Shown: positions 15,595 through 27,100, numbered from the stretch's first letter. The stretch is DNA of 53,374 nt from an uncultured Eubacteriales bacterium (GCA_949296825.1 CASFQZ010000060.1:1-53374), one strand, 5' to 3'. The notes: generated by a model not told the origin, from the sequence alone. A program made the numbers and translations.

Positions 15595-16698
15595 TCAATC
15601 TAAAAAATCTTTTAAGCGTTTGCTGCGCTGCGGATGACGAAGCTTGCGAAGCGCCTTAGCTTCGATTTGACGGATTCGCTCGCGCGTAACATTAAATTCC
15701 TTGCCAACTTCTTCCAGAGTACGCGGATGACCATCCTCTAAGCCAAAACGGAGGTAAAGCACTTTCGCTTCTCGCGGCGTCAGGGTTTTTAAGACGGAAT
15801 GAATCGCCTCTTTCAGCAAAAGCTGTGAGGCTGCGTCGACCGGCGCCAGCGCCTCTTCGTCCGGGATGAAATCACCAAGATGGCTGTCTTCCTCTTCACC
15901 GATGGGAGTTTCGAGCGATACCGGCTCCTGTGCGACGCGCAGAATCTCTCGAACCTTTTCGACCGGCATATCAATTTCTTCCGCGATTTCTTCCGCTGTT
16001 GGATCTTTTCCGTTTTTGTGAAGCAGAAGACTGTTTGTTTTTTTGACTTTATTGATGGTTTCCACCATGTGGACGGGGATACGAATGGTTCTCGCCTGGT
16101 CAGCGATGGCGCGGGTGATCGCCTGCCGGATCCACCAGGTGGCATAGGTTGAAAATTTGAAGCCTTTCGTATAATCAAATTTTTCAACAGCTTTAATCAA
16201 GCCGAGATTGCCTTCCTGGATCAGATCCAAAAAGCTCATCCCTCTGCCGCCGTAACGCTTGGCAATGCTGACGACAAGACGTAAATTGGCTTCTTCCAGT
16301 CTTTTTTTTGCAGCAGGGTCGTTATCATCCCGAATCCTGATTGCCAGTTCGATTTCCTCTTCCGGTGTCAAAAGCGGGACCTTGCCGATTTCTTTCAGAT
16401 AGACCTTGACCGGGTCATCAATCGGCATATTTTTGCTGTCGGACGAATCGTCTTCCACATAATCTTTGGGAATATCCCCGTCAAAATTGATGCTTTCCAG
16501 CGTGGCGTCCGTCATATCATCAATGATTTCAATGCCGTTCTGCTCCAGCGTTTCATAGAGTTTGTCCAATTCTTCGATGTCGAATTCCGTTTCTAAAATA
16601 ACGGTATCGATATCTTGGGTGGTCAGCTTGCCACCGGCAGCCTTCCCTTTGTCGATTAACTGTTGCAAATTATTGCCTTTTTTTTCTGTGTTTTCCAT
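15595..16698 (-). CDS. rpoD: Primary sigma factor RpoD (sigma-A)
   Basis: A 367-residue housekeeping sigma factor that directs RNA polymerase to TTGACA/TATAAT promoters, which match the promoters seen in this window. It has an acidic N-terminal region 1.1, region 1.2 ([11 protein letters not shown]), region 2 ([14 protein letters not shown], binding the -10 box), region 3, and region 4 ([20 protein letters not shown], binding the -35 box). I choose the third possible start, the ATG at 16698, because GGAG lies nine bases before it. The ATG at 16713 and TTG at 16725 have none. It is co-directional with dnaG and dgt. Confidence 0.96.
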   Translation of the reverse strand: MENTEKKGNNLQQLIDKGKAAGGKLTTQDIDTVILETEFDIEELDKLYETLEQNGIEIIDDMTDATLESINFDGDIPKDYVEDDSSDSKNMPIDDPVKVYLKEIGKVPLLTPEEEIELAIRIRDDNDPAAKKRLEEANLRLVVSIAKRYGGRGMSFLDLIQEGNLGLIKAVEKFDYTKGFKFSTYATWWIRQAITRAIADQARTIRIPVHMVETINKVKKTNSLLLHKNGKDPTAEEIAEEIDMPVEKVREILRVAQEPVSLETPIGEEEDSHLGDFIPDEEALAPVDAASQLLLKEAIHSVLKTLTPREAKVLYLRFGLEDGHPRTLEEVGKEFNVTRERIRQIEAKALRKLRHPQRSKRLKDFLD

Positions 16699-16716
16699 TA
16701 TTTCCCACTCCATTTT

Positions 16717-16735
16717 CGGCGGCAAAAATCCGCCG
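16717..16735 (-). promoter_or_regulatory. Hairpin between dnaG and rpoD
   Basis: CGGCGG and CCGCCG flank a 7-base loop in the 56-base gap between dnaG and rpoD, just before the rpoD ribosome site. No T tract follows on the minus strand, so it is more likely a processing or stability element than a terminator. Confidence 0.4.
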
Positions 16736-16754
16736 GGTATTTTAATAAAATGAT

Positions 16755-18494
16755 TTATTTATGAAAAAGTTTTAAAAACTCATCGTCACTGAGATGACCG
16801 GCTCCCGTCGGGGGGATAGAAGACGGGGATTCTTTAATAACGCAAACGCAATCCCGGCATTCCTTCGGCGAATTGCCCAGCTTTTCAGAAGAAGAAAGAA
16901 TTTTAGACAGGTGCCCCATTTCCGATGGAGTTAGGCAATCATTGAAATCATGGATGGATGGATGGTGCGATTGCGCAATCAAAGCGGTCAATCTCTCAAA
17001 GATGGTGCGGTTGGTTTGCGATGAAAAATCTGTGCCCTGTAAATCTGCGCAGGCAACTTGCAAAAAATCCGGACTATGAAAAAGAGATGCAAGCAGCTGT
17101 TCCTCCGCTTTGCGCGTGCGGACCGGCGTACCGGGTGGATAAAATTCACTTTTTGCGAAAGAACTCATTTCTTTTTCAATAGAGAGAAATTGCTCTTTTT
17201 GTTTATTTTTTTGATGATTCCGCCGCTGTCGATCGATTTGTGCCAGAATCGTCGGTTTTGCTACGCCGGTTTCCTCGGATATTTTAGATGCGTACAGATC
17301 TCGTTCAATGGGATTGGGAACCGACGCGAGAATTTTGACCGCTTCATTGGCGTAGGACAATTTGTCGTCTTCAGTTTCCAAGCTTAAGTTTTCTTTTGCG
17401 CGGCTTAATTGAAACTCAGTATCGTTCATCGCGCCTGACAGAATGGCGCGCATTTTTTCCGGCCCGTGATTTTTGATGATTTCATCCGGATCTTTTCCGC
17501 CGGACAGCTGTAATACTTTAATTTTTACATTGATTTTTGAAAAAACACGAACTGCCTTCTCTGCTGCTTTTCTGCCGGCTTCATCAGAATCATAGCAAAT
17601 ATTGACTTGCTGCGCGTAACGGGAAAGCAGCAGCGCCTGCTCTTCTGTCAATGCCGTACCCAAGCCGGCAACCGCATTGGTAAAGCCCGCCTGGTGCAGC
17701 GCGATAACATCCATATATCCTTCGCAGAGGATCAATTCTTTTTCATCGGAATTTTTAGCGAAATTTAGGGCAAAAACACCGCGGCTTTTTTTATAGGCAA
17801 TGGTATCGGAGGAGTTCAAATATTTTGGCTTTGTATCGTCCAAAACCCGTCCGCCGAAGGCGACAACATTGCCTTGCAGATCGATGATAGGAAAAATTAC
17901 ACGATTGCGGAACGCGTCGTATGCCCCGCCATTTTTTGATTTCCGGGCTAAATTGAACTGGATCAATTCATCATCCCGAAAACCAAGAGACCGTAAGTGC
18001 TTGGTCAGTGCCGTCCATTCATTTGGTGCAAATCCCAGTCCGAAATGGCGAATCGTAGCCGGCTGCAGTCCGCGGGAAAGAAAGTATGCAAGCCCCTCTT
18101 TCCCCATGTCGGAATGCAGTTGAGTATGGAAGAATTTCGCTGCCTCCCGGTTCGCGGCATAACATCGCTTTCTCAGAGCCACTGTTCCGTCGTCCACCTG
18201 ATCCTCAGGCATTGCCATGCCGGCACGGTTTGCCAACAGCTGTACTGCATCCGCGTAGCTGAGATTTTCCGCCGTTCGAATAAATGTGATTACATCGCCG
18301 CCCGCACCGCAGCCAAAACAGTAGTAGGATTGGGTTTCCGGGTAGATATAAAATGAAGGTGTTTTTTCCCCATGGAAGGGGCACAACCCGGAAAGAAGCC
18401 TGCCGCTGCGGCGGAGCTGAACGTAGGAGGAAACAACCGTTTCAATGTCATTTTTAGAACGTAATTCATCTAAAAATGCTTCACTGAAGCGCAT
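16755..18494 (-). CDS. dnaG: DNA primase
   Basis: A 579-residue primase that makes RNA primers at the replication fork. The N-terminal zinc finger has C38, H41, C59 and C62. The TOPRIM core follows, with [15 protein letters not shown] and the acidic [11 protein letters not shown] motif. The C-terminal part is the helicase-interaction region. The order dgt-dnaG-rpoD is a common Clostridia form of the macromolecular synthesis operon. GGGGAGGAG precedes the ATG. Confidence 0.97.
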   Translation of the reverse strand: MRFSEAFLDELRSKNDIETVVSSYVQLRRSGRLLSGLCPFHGEKTPSFYIYPETQSYYCFGCGAGGDVITFIRTAENLSYADAVQLLANRAGMAMPEDQVDDGTVALRKRCYAANREAAKFFHTQLHSDMGKEGLAYFLSRGLQPATIRHFGLGFAPNEWTALTKHLRSLGFRDDELIQFNLARKSKNGGAYDAFRNRVIFPIIDLQGNVVAFGGRVLDDTKPKYLNSSDTIAYKKSRGVFALNFAKNSDEKELILCEGYMDVIALHQAGFTNAVAGLGTALTEEQALLLSRYAQQVNICYDSDEAGRKAAEKAVRVFSKINVKIKVLQLSGGKDPDEIIKNHGPEKMRAILSGAMNDTEFQLSRAKENLSLETEDDKLSYANEAVKILASVPNPIERDLYASKISEETGVAKPTILAQIDRQRRNHQKNKQKEQFLSIEKEMSSFAKSEFYPPGTPVRTRKAEEQLLASLFHSPDFLQVACADLQGTDFSSQTNRTIFERLTALIAQSHHPSIHDFNDCLTPSEMGHLSKILSSSEKLGNSPKECRDCVCVIKESPSSIPPTGAGHLSDDEFLKLFHK

Positions 18495-18515
18495 ATCGAC
18501 TCCTCCCCTTTTTCG

Positions 18516-19517
18516 TTATTCTTCCCATGATTTAGGAACAAAAATATTCATATAGGCATTTTTTGCAAAACGATCCGACATGCCTGCGATATAATCGCAG
18601 GCGCCTCTTTCAGCGCCTTCTGCGCGGGCAATATCCGCATAAAATAAAGGCATTTCGTCCGGATGCTTGCAATAATGCTGAAACAGCATTTGTACGAGCT
18701 CTATTGCTTTGCTTTCTTCCCCTTTGCAGATTGGGTTGGTATATACCTTCTCAAACATAAAGCGGTGAAGTTTGTCAAAAGCAGCGCTGACATGCTCGGA
18801 AAGACGAATGTTTTCATCGCTGTTCTCGATGGCGTTGATGACAAGGGTGTCAAACCGATCGGATTTATTGGCGCCGAGAGTCTTCCGGATGTCATAGGGT
18901 ATGTCTTCTTCTGTCATAACGCCTGCCCGTTCGGCGTCGTCAATATCATGATTGACGTAGGCGATGCGGTCGGCAAGCTTAACTACTCTGCCTTCCAATG
19001 TTTCCGCTTCGGGTCCGGTGGTATGGCAAAGAATGCCATTGCGAACCTCATAGGTCAGGTTCAGTCCCATGCCGTTTTTTTCCAGCATATCAACTGTGCG
19101 AAGGCTTTGCTCATAGTGGGTGAAGCCTTCTTTCATTACAGCGCGCAGCGCGCGCTCCCCCGCATGACCAAAAGGTGTGTGCCCGAGATCATGTCCGAGT
19201 GCAATGGCTTCAGTCAGATCTTCGTTTAGTTTTAACGCGCGAGATATGGTTCTGGCGATTTGCGCAACTTCCAGCGTGTGTGTCAGACGGGTTCGATAGT
19301 GATCCCCTTCCGGCGACAGAAAAACCTGTGTCTTATCCTTTAACCGTCGGAACGCGCTGGAGTGGATGATGCGATCACGATCTCGCTGGTATGCTGTCCG
19401 GACAGGGCATTCCGGTTCGGCAGTCTGTCTGCCTGCGGTATTACAGCAAAGCGCCGCGAAAGGGGAAAGGGAGCTTTGCTCCGCTTCCAGTTGACGAATG
19501 CGAATATGACCGTCCAT
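18516..19517 (-). CDS. dgt: dGTP triphosphohydrolase-family HD protein
   Basis: A 333-residue HD-domain protein of the dGTPase family, expected to cleave a deoxynucleoside triphosphate to the nucleoside and tripolyphosphate. The metal ligands are seen as RLTHTLEV (H80), GHDLGH (H109, D110) and a late DRIAYVNHD. The N-terminal segment RDRDRIIHSSAFRRLKDKTQV is typical. GAGGTGATTTC precedes the ATG and a TATAAT box lies about 25 bases upstream of the start codon, without a clear -35. First gene of the dgt-dnaG-rpoD run. Confidence 0.93.
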   Translation of the reverse strand: MDGHIRIRQLEAEQSSLSPFAALCCNTAGRQTAEPECPVRTAYQRDRDRIIHSSAFRRLKDKTQVFLSPEGDHYRTRLTHTLEVAQIARTISRALKLNEDLTEAIALGHDLGHTPFGHAGERALRAVMKEGFTHYEQSLRTVDMLEKNGMGLNLTYEVRNGILCHTTGPEAETLEGRVVKLADRIAYVNHDIDDAERAGVMTEEDIPYDIRKTLGANKSDRFDTLVINAIENSDENIRLSEHVSAAFDKLHRFMFEKVYTNPICKGEESKAIELVQMLFQHYCKHPDEMPLFYADIARAEGAERGACDYIAGMSDRFAKNAYMNIFVPKSWEE

Positions 19518-19583
19518 GAAATCACCTCATATTATTATACGAGTTCGTCATGAATAAACCTCTGTAAAAGTTTAAAGGTTTGT

Positions 19584-20207
19584 CTATTTCTGTCGCATAT
19601 ACACTTTTTCGACCAGCTTGGCTTCGACTTTGCCGAGAGATAATTCGCTCAGCGCTTTTTGGAAACGAGGGACATTTTCTGATGGGATATGGAAAGAAAG
19701 TGCGACCATATCTGAATAGTCTGTTTGCTCGATTTCGCCGTCAAAATCCGCAAGTAAAGCCGGTATTCTGCCATAGAGAGAATAGTCGCAGCAGCATTCT
19801 AACCTGGCGACTTCATACATGGTTATTACCGGCAAATCGGCTAAAACACGCTGCGCGGCATCGGAATAGGCATGTGCCAATCCACCGGTTCCCAACAGGA
19901 TGCCGCCAAAATACCGGGTAACGACAACGATGACGTCCTCCAGATTTCGCCGGCGCAGGATTTCAGCAATAGGCTTTCCGGCTGTGCCGGAGGGCTCGCC
20001 GTCATCGGAATATTTTAACAGGTTTTCTTCTCGTAGGCGGTATGCGAAGACATGATGACGCGCATCCCGGTGTGAACGTTGAATGGATTCCAGATATTTT
20101 TCTGCTTCATTTCTGGACTTGATCTGCTGCGCATTGGCAATGAACCGGGAACGTTTGACTTCGATTGCAGCCTCGCCTGCTCCCGCGATGGTCAAATAGC
20201 TTGGCAT
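19584..20207 (-). CDS. yigZ: YigZ/IMPACT family protein
   Basis: A 207-residue protein of the UPF0029/IMPACT family. It contains the family core of about 110 residues with RDARHHVFAYRL and SDDGEPSGTAGKP, then TRYFGGILLGTGGL, and a C-terminal ferredoxin-like domain. Bacterial members have been linked to ribosomes and translation stress, but no reaction is established. The start codon is only 13 bases after the T tract of the rpmE terminator, leaving no room for a separate standard promoter. The ribosome site AGGCGGTG is imperfect. Confidence 0.9.
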   Translation of the reverse strand: MPSYLTIAGAGEAAIEVKRSRFIANAQQIKSRNEAEKYLESIQRSHRDARHHVFAYRLREENLLKYSDDGEPSGTAGKPIAEILRRRNLEDVIVVVTRYFGGILLGTGGLAHAYSDAAQRVLADLPVITMYEVARLECCCDYSLYGRIPALLADFDGEIEQTDYSDMVALSFHIPSENVPRFQKALSELSLGKVEAKLVEKVYMRQK

Positions 20208-20219
20208 ATTGGCACCGCC

Positions 20220-20268
20220 TAAAAAAATCCAAGGCGGCTTTTTGCCTCAAAGGCTAAAAAGTCACCTT
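20220..20268 (-). terminator. Terminator after rpmE, immediately before yigZ
   Basis: A stem of about 16 pairs (AAGGCGGCTTTTTGCC with a GU-containing partner) and a short loop, followed on the minus strand by seven T. yigZ begins 13 bases beyond it. Confidence 0.8.
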
Positions 20269-20307
20269 GTATGGTTTTGTTTAGAAACAATAAAATGCAG
20301 GATCGGA

Positions 20308-20511
20308 TCACTTATCCAAATTATAACGCTTTTTGAATCTGTCTACGCGACCACCGGTATCGACCAGTTTTTGCTTGCCAGTAAAGAACGGATGGCATTT
20401 CGAGCAGATATCAACACGAAGATTTTCTTTGGTGGAACCGGTTTTAATGACCTCGCCGCAAGCGCATCTGATTTCTGTCTCTTTGTATTCAGGATGAATT
20501 CCTTCTTTCAT
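20308..20511 (-). CDS. rpmE: 50S ribosomal protein L31 (zinc-binding form)
   Basis: A 67-residue L31 of the C+ type, with the zinc ligands C16, C18, C36 and C39 (CACGE and CSKCH). This form stores zinc and is replaced by a C-minus form under zinc limitation in several bacteria. I start at the ATG at 20511 with GAGGTGAAAAGA upstream; a start at 20544 would add 11 residues foreign to the family. It has its own promoter and terminator. Confidence 0.96.
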   Translation of the reverse strand: MKEGIHPEYKETEIRCACGEVIKTGSTKENLRVDICSKCHPFFTGKQKLVDTGGRVDRFKKRYNLDK

Positions 20512-20553
20512 TCTTTTCACCTCTTTCAGATTACACTTTTTCAAGCAAAAGAA

Positions 20554-20582
20554 ATTCTACCACACTGATTTAGAAAAAGCAA
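20554..20582 (-). promoter_or_regulatory. Promoter of rpmE
   Basis: On the minus strand TTGCTT (20577-20582) and TAGAAT (20554-20559) are separated by 17 bases. It lies between addA and rpmE. Confidence 0.7.
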
Positions 20583-20600
20583 GTCTTTTCGCAAAATTTT

Positions 20601-23600
20601 TTAGGTTTTTCCGCCGTCTGAAGAAAGAATCATTGCTTTTCCGGCGCTGATAGAAAAGAGGATCGTTTGACTGACGGAGATATTCAAAACTTTTTCAATG
20701 GCTTTTTGATAAATCATCAGCTGCGGTTGATATTTTTCTGTCATTTGCTTTTCATCGGCGGAGGCATCCGTTTTATAATCGATAATATAGGCTTTGTTGT
20801 CTTTAATATAAACCAGATCGACAACGCCCTGTATTAAAACCTGCTCTTGTGATGGAACATGGTACAGCTCCTTTGCGGGAAGCAGAAACCGAAAGGGAAA
20901 CTCGCGATAGATTTCATCGGCAGAAAGAATATCGCTACAGACCTCGGACGAAAAAAACAAATCCAGTTTTTGTTTTGACAGCAGTCCCATCTCCTTATCC
21001 GTCAAAATATTTTTCATTACCAAACGTTTGAGCTCTGCGGTGAGATTCTTCCTGGCGGCTGAAAAATCGCAATGCTGCAAAAATTTATGATAGGCAATGC
21101 CGCGGCTGGCTCCGCCGACAAATTCCGTTTTCGCAAAAGTCGGCACGGGAAGGATTGCGTCCTCGAAGTGCTTTGTGTTTTGCTCGGCAAATTCCGATGC
21201 GGTTAATTTTGCCGGAACGGTCTGCAGACAGTCATAAGGATAGCGGTATTCCAGCTGTTTTTTGACCTCTTGGTACAATGTTTCGTCATATACAGCCTTT
21301 TCAATTTTTTTGGCGGGTTGATCTGTGTCGCTGTTGTCAGGCGCAGGAGCACCGCTGTATAACAGAAATTGGATGCGGCATTTTGACGGGACAGCTTGTG
21401 CTTTGCAGTCCCCGCTGTCCCGCAATGCTTTTGCGTCCTGGTGTGGAAGCAGTGCGGTTAAAAGAAAATCTAAATTACAAGCGCATTGGGATACAACCAT
21501 GGGGGAAGGATTTTCCTGCAAAGGAAGGCGTGCGGCAATTTTTTGCAGTAACTTTTCCCGGTTTTTTACACAGCCTGAAATAACCAACCGATAGGCGGCG
21601 CGGGTCAGCGCTACATAGAGAAGGCGCATCTCTTCGGAAATCAACTGTTCGTGCTTTGCCAGCTTTGCCGCCGCAAATGGGATGGTATCGTATTTTTGCA
21701 AAGAGCTGCGGTTTTGTCGCTTCATGGCGATGCCGAACGTTGCGTCTGTTAAAAGAAAGGCGCGGATATCCGTCATATTGAATGTTTTTGCTGTGTTTGC
21801 CAGAATTACAAATGGAAACTCGAGCCCCTTGGATTTATGGATGCTCATGATTTGAACGGCGTCACCGACCGATCCGACCGACTGTGTAACGGACTGCATC
21901 TTGTTGGCGCTTCGAATATGTTCCAGATAGCGTAAAAAACCACTGAAACCGATGGAAGTTCCCTGCTCATAAGATTTTGCATATTGAACAAAATATGAGA
22001 GATTGTCTAATCTTGCCTTCCCGTTCGGCATGGCTGCGATTACAGTCGAAAAACCGGTATCTTCCAGGAGAAAATGCAAAAAGTCCGATATACTGCCGGT
22101 TTGGGAAATATCACGGTAGGTTTTGATCTGTCTTAAAAAATTGACGCATTTTTCATGCAGCTTCCCTTCGTTTTCTTCAGACGCTGCAATAACGCAGTGA
22201 TAAAAGTTTCCACTTGAAAGCTTGCGCAGCATTGCAAGGTCATCCGGCACAAAACCGAAAAGCGGAGAAGTCAAAACAGCAATCAAATCAACATCGCTAA
22301 GCGGGTTATCAATGACAGTCAGCAGCGAATAAAACATTCGAGCTTCCGGGGTGGCAAAAGCGTCAACCTGGCGTTCGTAAAGAACCGGTATGCCCGCATT
22401 CGAAAGAATTTTTGCAGCGTTTTCCGCTGCGCCCTTGACCGAACGGAGTAAAATGCAAAAATCCGAGTAGCGGACCGGTCTATCCTCCCCTTTTATTCTG
22501 ATTGGATATTGCTCGTAAACCTTTTCATTGATGTATTGGGCAATGCGGCTGAACTCACTTTCAAAGGGATTGTCCGGATCCTCTCCCAACAGAATATCTG
22601 TGTCGCTCATATCGCCGGCGTCATCACCACCGTAATATAAATATTCGTCTTCGTTATAATCGACATCGCCGGTTTGTCTGGTCATAATGCGGGAAAAGAT
22701 AAAATTGATACAGTCAAGAATACCTGCCCTGCTGCGGAAATTTTTGCCAAGGATAACTTTTGCCGGAAAGGTATTGGATTGGTAGGGAAATGCATGATTG
22801 CATTTTTCCAGGAAAATTTCAGGCGTTGCCAGGCGGAATCCATAGATACTCTGTTTGACATCTCCGACGACAAAGAGTTTTTTTCCTCCGTCGGATAACG
22901 CGGTGAATAAAGCGTCCTGCGCCCTTGTTGTGTCTTGATATTCATCAATCAACACTTCATCAAAGGAATCAGAAAGCCGCTTTGCCAAATCCGTTAAAGA
23001 GTGATTGCTGCTGTAAAGCAGAGAGAGGGAAAAATGTAAAATATCGTTGAAATAATACGCATTACGAGCCGCCTTAATAGAAAGAAGCTCAGAGTTGTAC
23101 CTGCGGACCGCATGGATGAGCGATGAAATGATGGGACGCTGTGCCCGTATGTCATCCAGCATATCTTCGGCAGAACCGCAAAGAACCTTTTCGCAGGAAG
23201 TAATTGATTTTTTTACATCCTCTCGGATGCTTTTTATAAGCGTGGTTTGAGAATACTGATTGATCCCTTTTTTGCTTTTTAACGGCGTCGGTTTTATTAC
23301 TGCGCGAACTTTGCTGCGTATAACATCCCAGTCTCCGGGGGTATCCAGAAGCTCTTTGATTCCCAGATATTGCTGCAAATCAACATACAGCGACGGCGCG
23401 TAGGCGCTTGCAACAAACTCTTCGGCTTCTGCTGCTGCAATCGCTCGCTCCTGCAAGGCGATGATGTGTGCAAAGGACTGTTGTAAAAATCGGTGGATGT
23501 ATTTGCCCCAGGAAGTTTGGAACGGATCGCTCTGCTCCTGAAAGGAAGCATAGACGCTGTCAAGCCATTCATTCGGAGAGGGATAAGAAGACGCATACTC

Positions 23601-24131
23601 CTGTAAGCTGCGAATTGCATCAGCAAGGGCGCTGTCATCTCTTCCATGGATAAAATAATCAGCGGTTGACTGAAAATTGGGATCATCGCGATAGGACGTT
23701 TCCAGCGCCTGCTCAATTGCCGTGTCACAAATACTTTTGTTTTCCGAGTCGTCCAACATACGAAAATCCGGGGAAACGCCCGCCAGCTCAAAATTATCTC
23801 GCACCAATTTTACGCAAAAGGCATCCATTGTCGAGATTTGCGCTTGATCCAAATGAAGAAGCGCTGATTCTGCTATCTTGTTATTTTGTGCTGATTCGCG
23901 CAGTGCATTTTTGATTTTCAATTTCATTTCAGAGGCAGCCGCGCGGGTGAAGGTGACAATCAGCAGTTTCTCCGGCGGGATGGGATGCTTTTCATCTGTT
24001 AAAAGACGAAGAACCCGTTGGACAAGAACCGCCGTTTTTCCGGAGCCTGCGGCAGCGGATACGATGACAGAGCCGCCGGAGAGATGAATCGCCGCGGATT
24101 GTTCTGCGGTCCACTGGATCTTATTGCTCAT
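20601..24131 (-). CDS. addA: ATP-dependent helicase/nuclease subunit A
   Basis: A 1,176-residue UvrD-type helicase fused to a RecB-family nuclease. With AddB it resects double-strand breaks and stops at a Chi-like site. Walker A is SAAAGSGKT (K32). The helicase motifs continue with LIDEYQDT, VGDVKQSIYGFR and IMSIHKSKGLEFP, then LLYVALTRA. The C-terminal nuclease carries GVVDLVYIKD and IIDYKTDA. The start overlaps addB by ATGA. The length is normal for the family. GGAGG precedes the ATG. Confidence 0.96.
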   Translation of the reverse strand: MSNKIQWTAEQSAAIHLSGGSVIVSAAAGSGKTAVLVQRVLRLLTDEKHPIPPEKLLIVTFTRAAASEMKLKIKNALRESAQNNKIAESALLHLDQAQISTMDAFCVKLVRDNFELAGVSPDFRMLDDSENKSICDTAIEQALETSYRDDPNFQSTADYFIHGRDDSALADAIRSLQEYASSYPSPNEWLDSVYASFQEQSDPFQTSWGKYIHRFLQQSFAHIIALQERAIAAAEAEEFVASAYAPSLYVDLQQYLGIKELLDTPGDWDVIRSKVRAVIKPTPLKSKKGINQYSQTTLIKSIREDVKKSITSCEKVLCGSAEDMLDDIRAQRPIISSLIHAVRRYNSELLSIKAARNAYYFNDILHFSLSLLYSSNHSLTDLAKRLSDSFDEVLIDEYQDTTRAQDALFTALSDGGKKLFVVGDVKQSIYGFRLATPEIFLEKCNHAFPYQSNTFPAKVILGKNFRSRAGILDCINFIFSRIMTRQTGDVDYNEDEYLYYGGDDAGDMSDTDILLGEDPDNPFESEFSRIAQYINEKVYEQYPIRIKGEDRPVRYSDFCILLRSVKGAAENAAKILSNAGIPVLYERQVDAFATPEARMFYSLLTVIDNPLSDVDLIAVLTSPLFGFVPDDLAMLRKLSSGNFYHCVIAASEENEGKLHEKCVNFLRQIKTYRDISQTGSISDFLHFLLEDTGFSTVIAAMPNGKARLDNLSYFVQYAKSYEQGTSIGFSGFLRYLEHIRSANKMQSVTQSVGSVGDAVQIMSIHKSKGLEFPFVILANTAKTFNMTDIRAFLLTDATFGIAMKRQNRSSLQKYDTIPFAAAKLAKHEQLISEEMRLLYVALTRAAYRLVISGCVKNREKLLQKIAARLPLQENPSPMVVSQCACNLDFLLTALLPHQDAKALRDSGDCKAQAVPSKCRIQFLLYSGAPAPDNSDTDQPAKKIEKAVYDETLYQEVKKQLEYRYPYDCLQTVPAKLTASEFAEQNTKHFEDAILPVPTFAKTEFVGGASRGIAYHKFLQHCDFSAARKNLTAELKRLVMKNILTDKEMGLLSKQKLDLFFSSEVCSDILSADEIYREFPFRFLLPAKELYHVPSQEQVLIQGVVDLVYIKDNKAYIIDYKTDASADEKQMTEKYQPQLMIYQKAIEKVLNISVSQTILFSISAGKAMILSSDGGKT

Positions 24132-27100
24132 GATCTCTCCTCCTGTTTATGCAATTTGCTGCTTTTTTCCTGTATTTCTTCTTCGGTCAGAATCCGCTGC
24201 GGGTCTCCGTCTTCGTGTAAGCATATGCTTTGATAATCGCAATAGGAGCAGATATCGTTGACTTCGTCCATGCGAAAAGGCAAAGGTTCAATTCTGCCGC
24301 TGCGGATGGCGTCGCTCATATTGGCGATATTTTCATCGATCAAATTGCGCAGACGATGGAATCCTTCCAACGTGATCAATGGTCCGCTGTAATTTCCATC
24401 TTTATTGATTTTAAGTGGCAGATAATTTCGTTCGCAGCCTGCGCCCATCGCTTCCAGGATACCGGGATCATTCAGCAGCAATCCGCTCATTTGCCCGTTT
24501 TTCAGCTCTTGCGTTTGAATGTCGGTTTCGTCCGCATCGCGCGACAGATTAATGTCTCCAATCTTTGCCGGAATATATAAAACACCGGCGGGAAGGACCG
24601 GATGATGATATCGATTTTCACCGTTTTTCCACAGGCACATCAAGTAAATCAGCATTTGCATATTGAGACCTGCAAAAATATCCTCCAGGTGAAATTCTTT
24701 TCCTCCGGTTTTGTAATCAACAATGCGAAGATACGCAATATCATCTTTTATGTACAAATCAACCCGGTCAACCGTCCCGCCGATACGGACTACTCCGCCG
24801 GTGTGGTCTGACACTCGATAGGGAGCAATTCCATTGCCGCGATCAGTCAGCGGAAGCTCCGTGTCGCAGGTGACAAAGGTGGAATGGGCGAATTCATCGG
24901 CGAGTCGATTTAGGATGCTTAAAATATTGGTTTCATAGGAATGCAAGATGTAATTCATGCGGTCACTTTGCTCAACAATCCCTGGAAGAAATTTGCGGAT
25001 GTACTCTTCCAGAATGTGATGCACAAGGACTTTTCGGTTCTCTTTCTGGGAAGCGGCGAGACCGGAGCTACCCAGCTGCGCAAAAACTTGCTGCAGCACA
25101 TAATGAACCGCCAGTCCGTTCTGATCCGAGGACAGACGCGCTCGTTTACGCGGTACCGCTTTCAGCCCGACTTTGCAAAAATATTGGAAGGGGCATTTAT
25201 AATAATCTTCCACCCGTGATGGTGAAAAGTAGAGAGAATCGCCGTATAACCGGCGCGCATTTTCCTTGTTGCGGAAATACGGAAATGCTTTGGTTGCGAT
25301 GCGTTTAAGTGCGTCGATTCTTTTTTCTTCACCATTTTTTAAAAAGTAAGCAAGCAAACAGGAAATAAGAGGATCGTCCGACAAAAAATGCGCAGCAAGG
25401 TAACGGAATGCGCTTTCCTTCCCTGCTATATGGTCCAATTCGGGGATGTCGGCATAGGAGGTAAAGCAGGCGCGCGGCAGAATCTTCCGAAACGAATCAA
25501 TGATTTCGGATGGATGAAGCAAACTGCCGTCGGTGCCTTTTTCCGCGTAAGAGACAAATAAAAAGTGTGTTGCGTAAGAAAAAGTTTTGTAAGAAACATA
25601 TCGCTCACGATCCGCCAAAAATGTCATATCATTTGGCAGCACAGCGCCCAGCGACGCCATTTCTTTTCGTTCATCAGAACTGAAAAGACCGGTCATCCCC
25701 ACGGAAGCTGGAATCACGCCGTCATTTACACCGACAACAATGACCGCTTTTTTGTCAAAAAGCCGGATTCTGTCTGTCGTACCAATTGTAATAGCATCCA
25801 GCATGGCAGGAGCAACCCCGGCATGAGAAGAAAGAGCCGATTCGTAGAGAAATTGAAAATATCGGGAAAGCTTGACCGTTCGCTCTCCTGCGGCGTCATA
25901 TAAATCGGACAGGCATTCGATCCATTGGCTCCAGGCAGAAATTACGGTTTTCGATTGGTCCAGATAGCCTTCCTGTGACAGTTCATCCGCGAAATACTTG
26001 GTTTTTTCTGCGATTTTTTCCTTCGTCAAAAAACGATAGATGCTTTCGGTAACTTGTCCGATGGTTTTTCCTTCGTTTTCCGCGCGGAAACGGTGGATTG
26101 ATTCAACGATTGAGAGACGCATACGGTTCAATTCGGCCAACTGTCGCTGGGAAGTATCGGTAAAAGATTTTCCCAGCCCGTCCGGATGATATTTCCAATC
26201 ATCCGCCCATTCTCTGCCGTCAATGTCATACATCAACAAATAATTATCCAACAGATCAATAGCTTTTCGTTCAAAGGAGGTCAATCCGCTTTTGAGCATA
26301 CGAAGAATTGCATCTGTGGAGATCTTGGTAAAGGAGCATTCCAAAAAGGATAGCAGATACACCACGCCGGGACAACCGGTGATCGGTCTTTCATTATCCA
26401 GATAAATTGGCATCTCGTAACGGCGGAAAGCTGCTGCAAGTCGTTGCGCATAAGGCGCACCTGCACCTTCAATCACGGCGATATCGCGATAGCGCAGCCC
26501 TTCATTTATTACAAGATGTTTTGCTGTAGCGGCAGCCCAATCGCATTCTTCCGATGCGTCGCTGCATTGGCAAATGCGTACCGGACCATCCTTCATCGGC
26601 GCTCTGTGGTCGGCAAAATTAAACAGCTCTTTTTCACAGAACGACAAAAGCTCCGATATATAAAATTGCTTCTCCAGACGAATGGCAGGCAGAACCGTGA
26701 TTTGATTGCGGTTACATATCTGAACAATTTCCCGATAGCTTTTCCTCGTCAGATCAAAAACCTGTCCGGATGGCGCGTTTCCCTCATCCAGACAGAATGT
26801 GATATATGCCTTTTTTACCTGGCGTAGCAGCTCTTCCAAAACCGAGAGTTCATCTGCAGTAAAACCACTGAACCCGTCAACCGCAAGAATGAAGCCCTGA
26901 AAATCCTTTGTTTCAGTAAGCAGCTGCGCCAATGTCTGCAGGGAGGATGCGTCGTCACTGTATTTGCTGGTCAAATAAGCGTTATATGTTGAAAGCAGCA
27001 GTCCGATATCGCGCATTTTGGATGGGAGTCCCCGTTGCTTTTGCATGGAGTCGGAAAGCTCTAAAAGCCGGTCAACGGGAACACAAGCCTGCTTTAGCTC

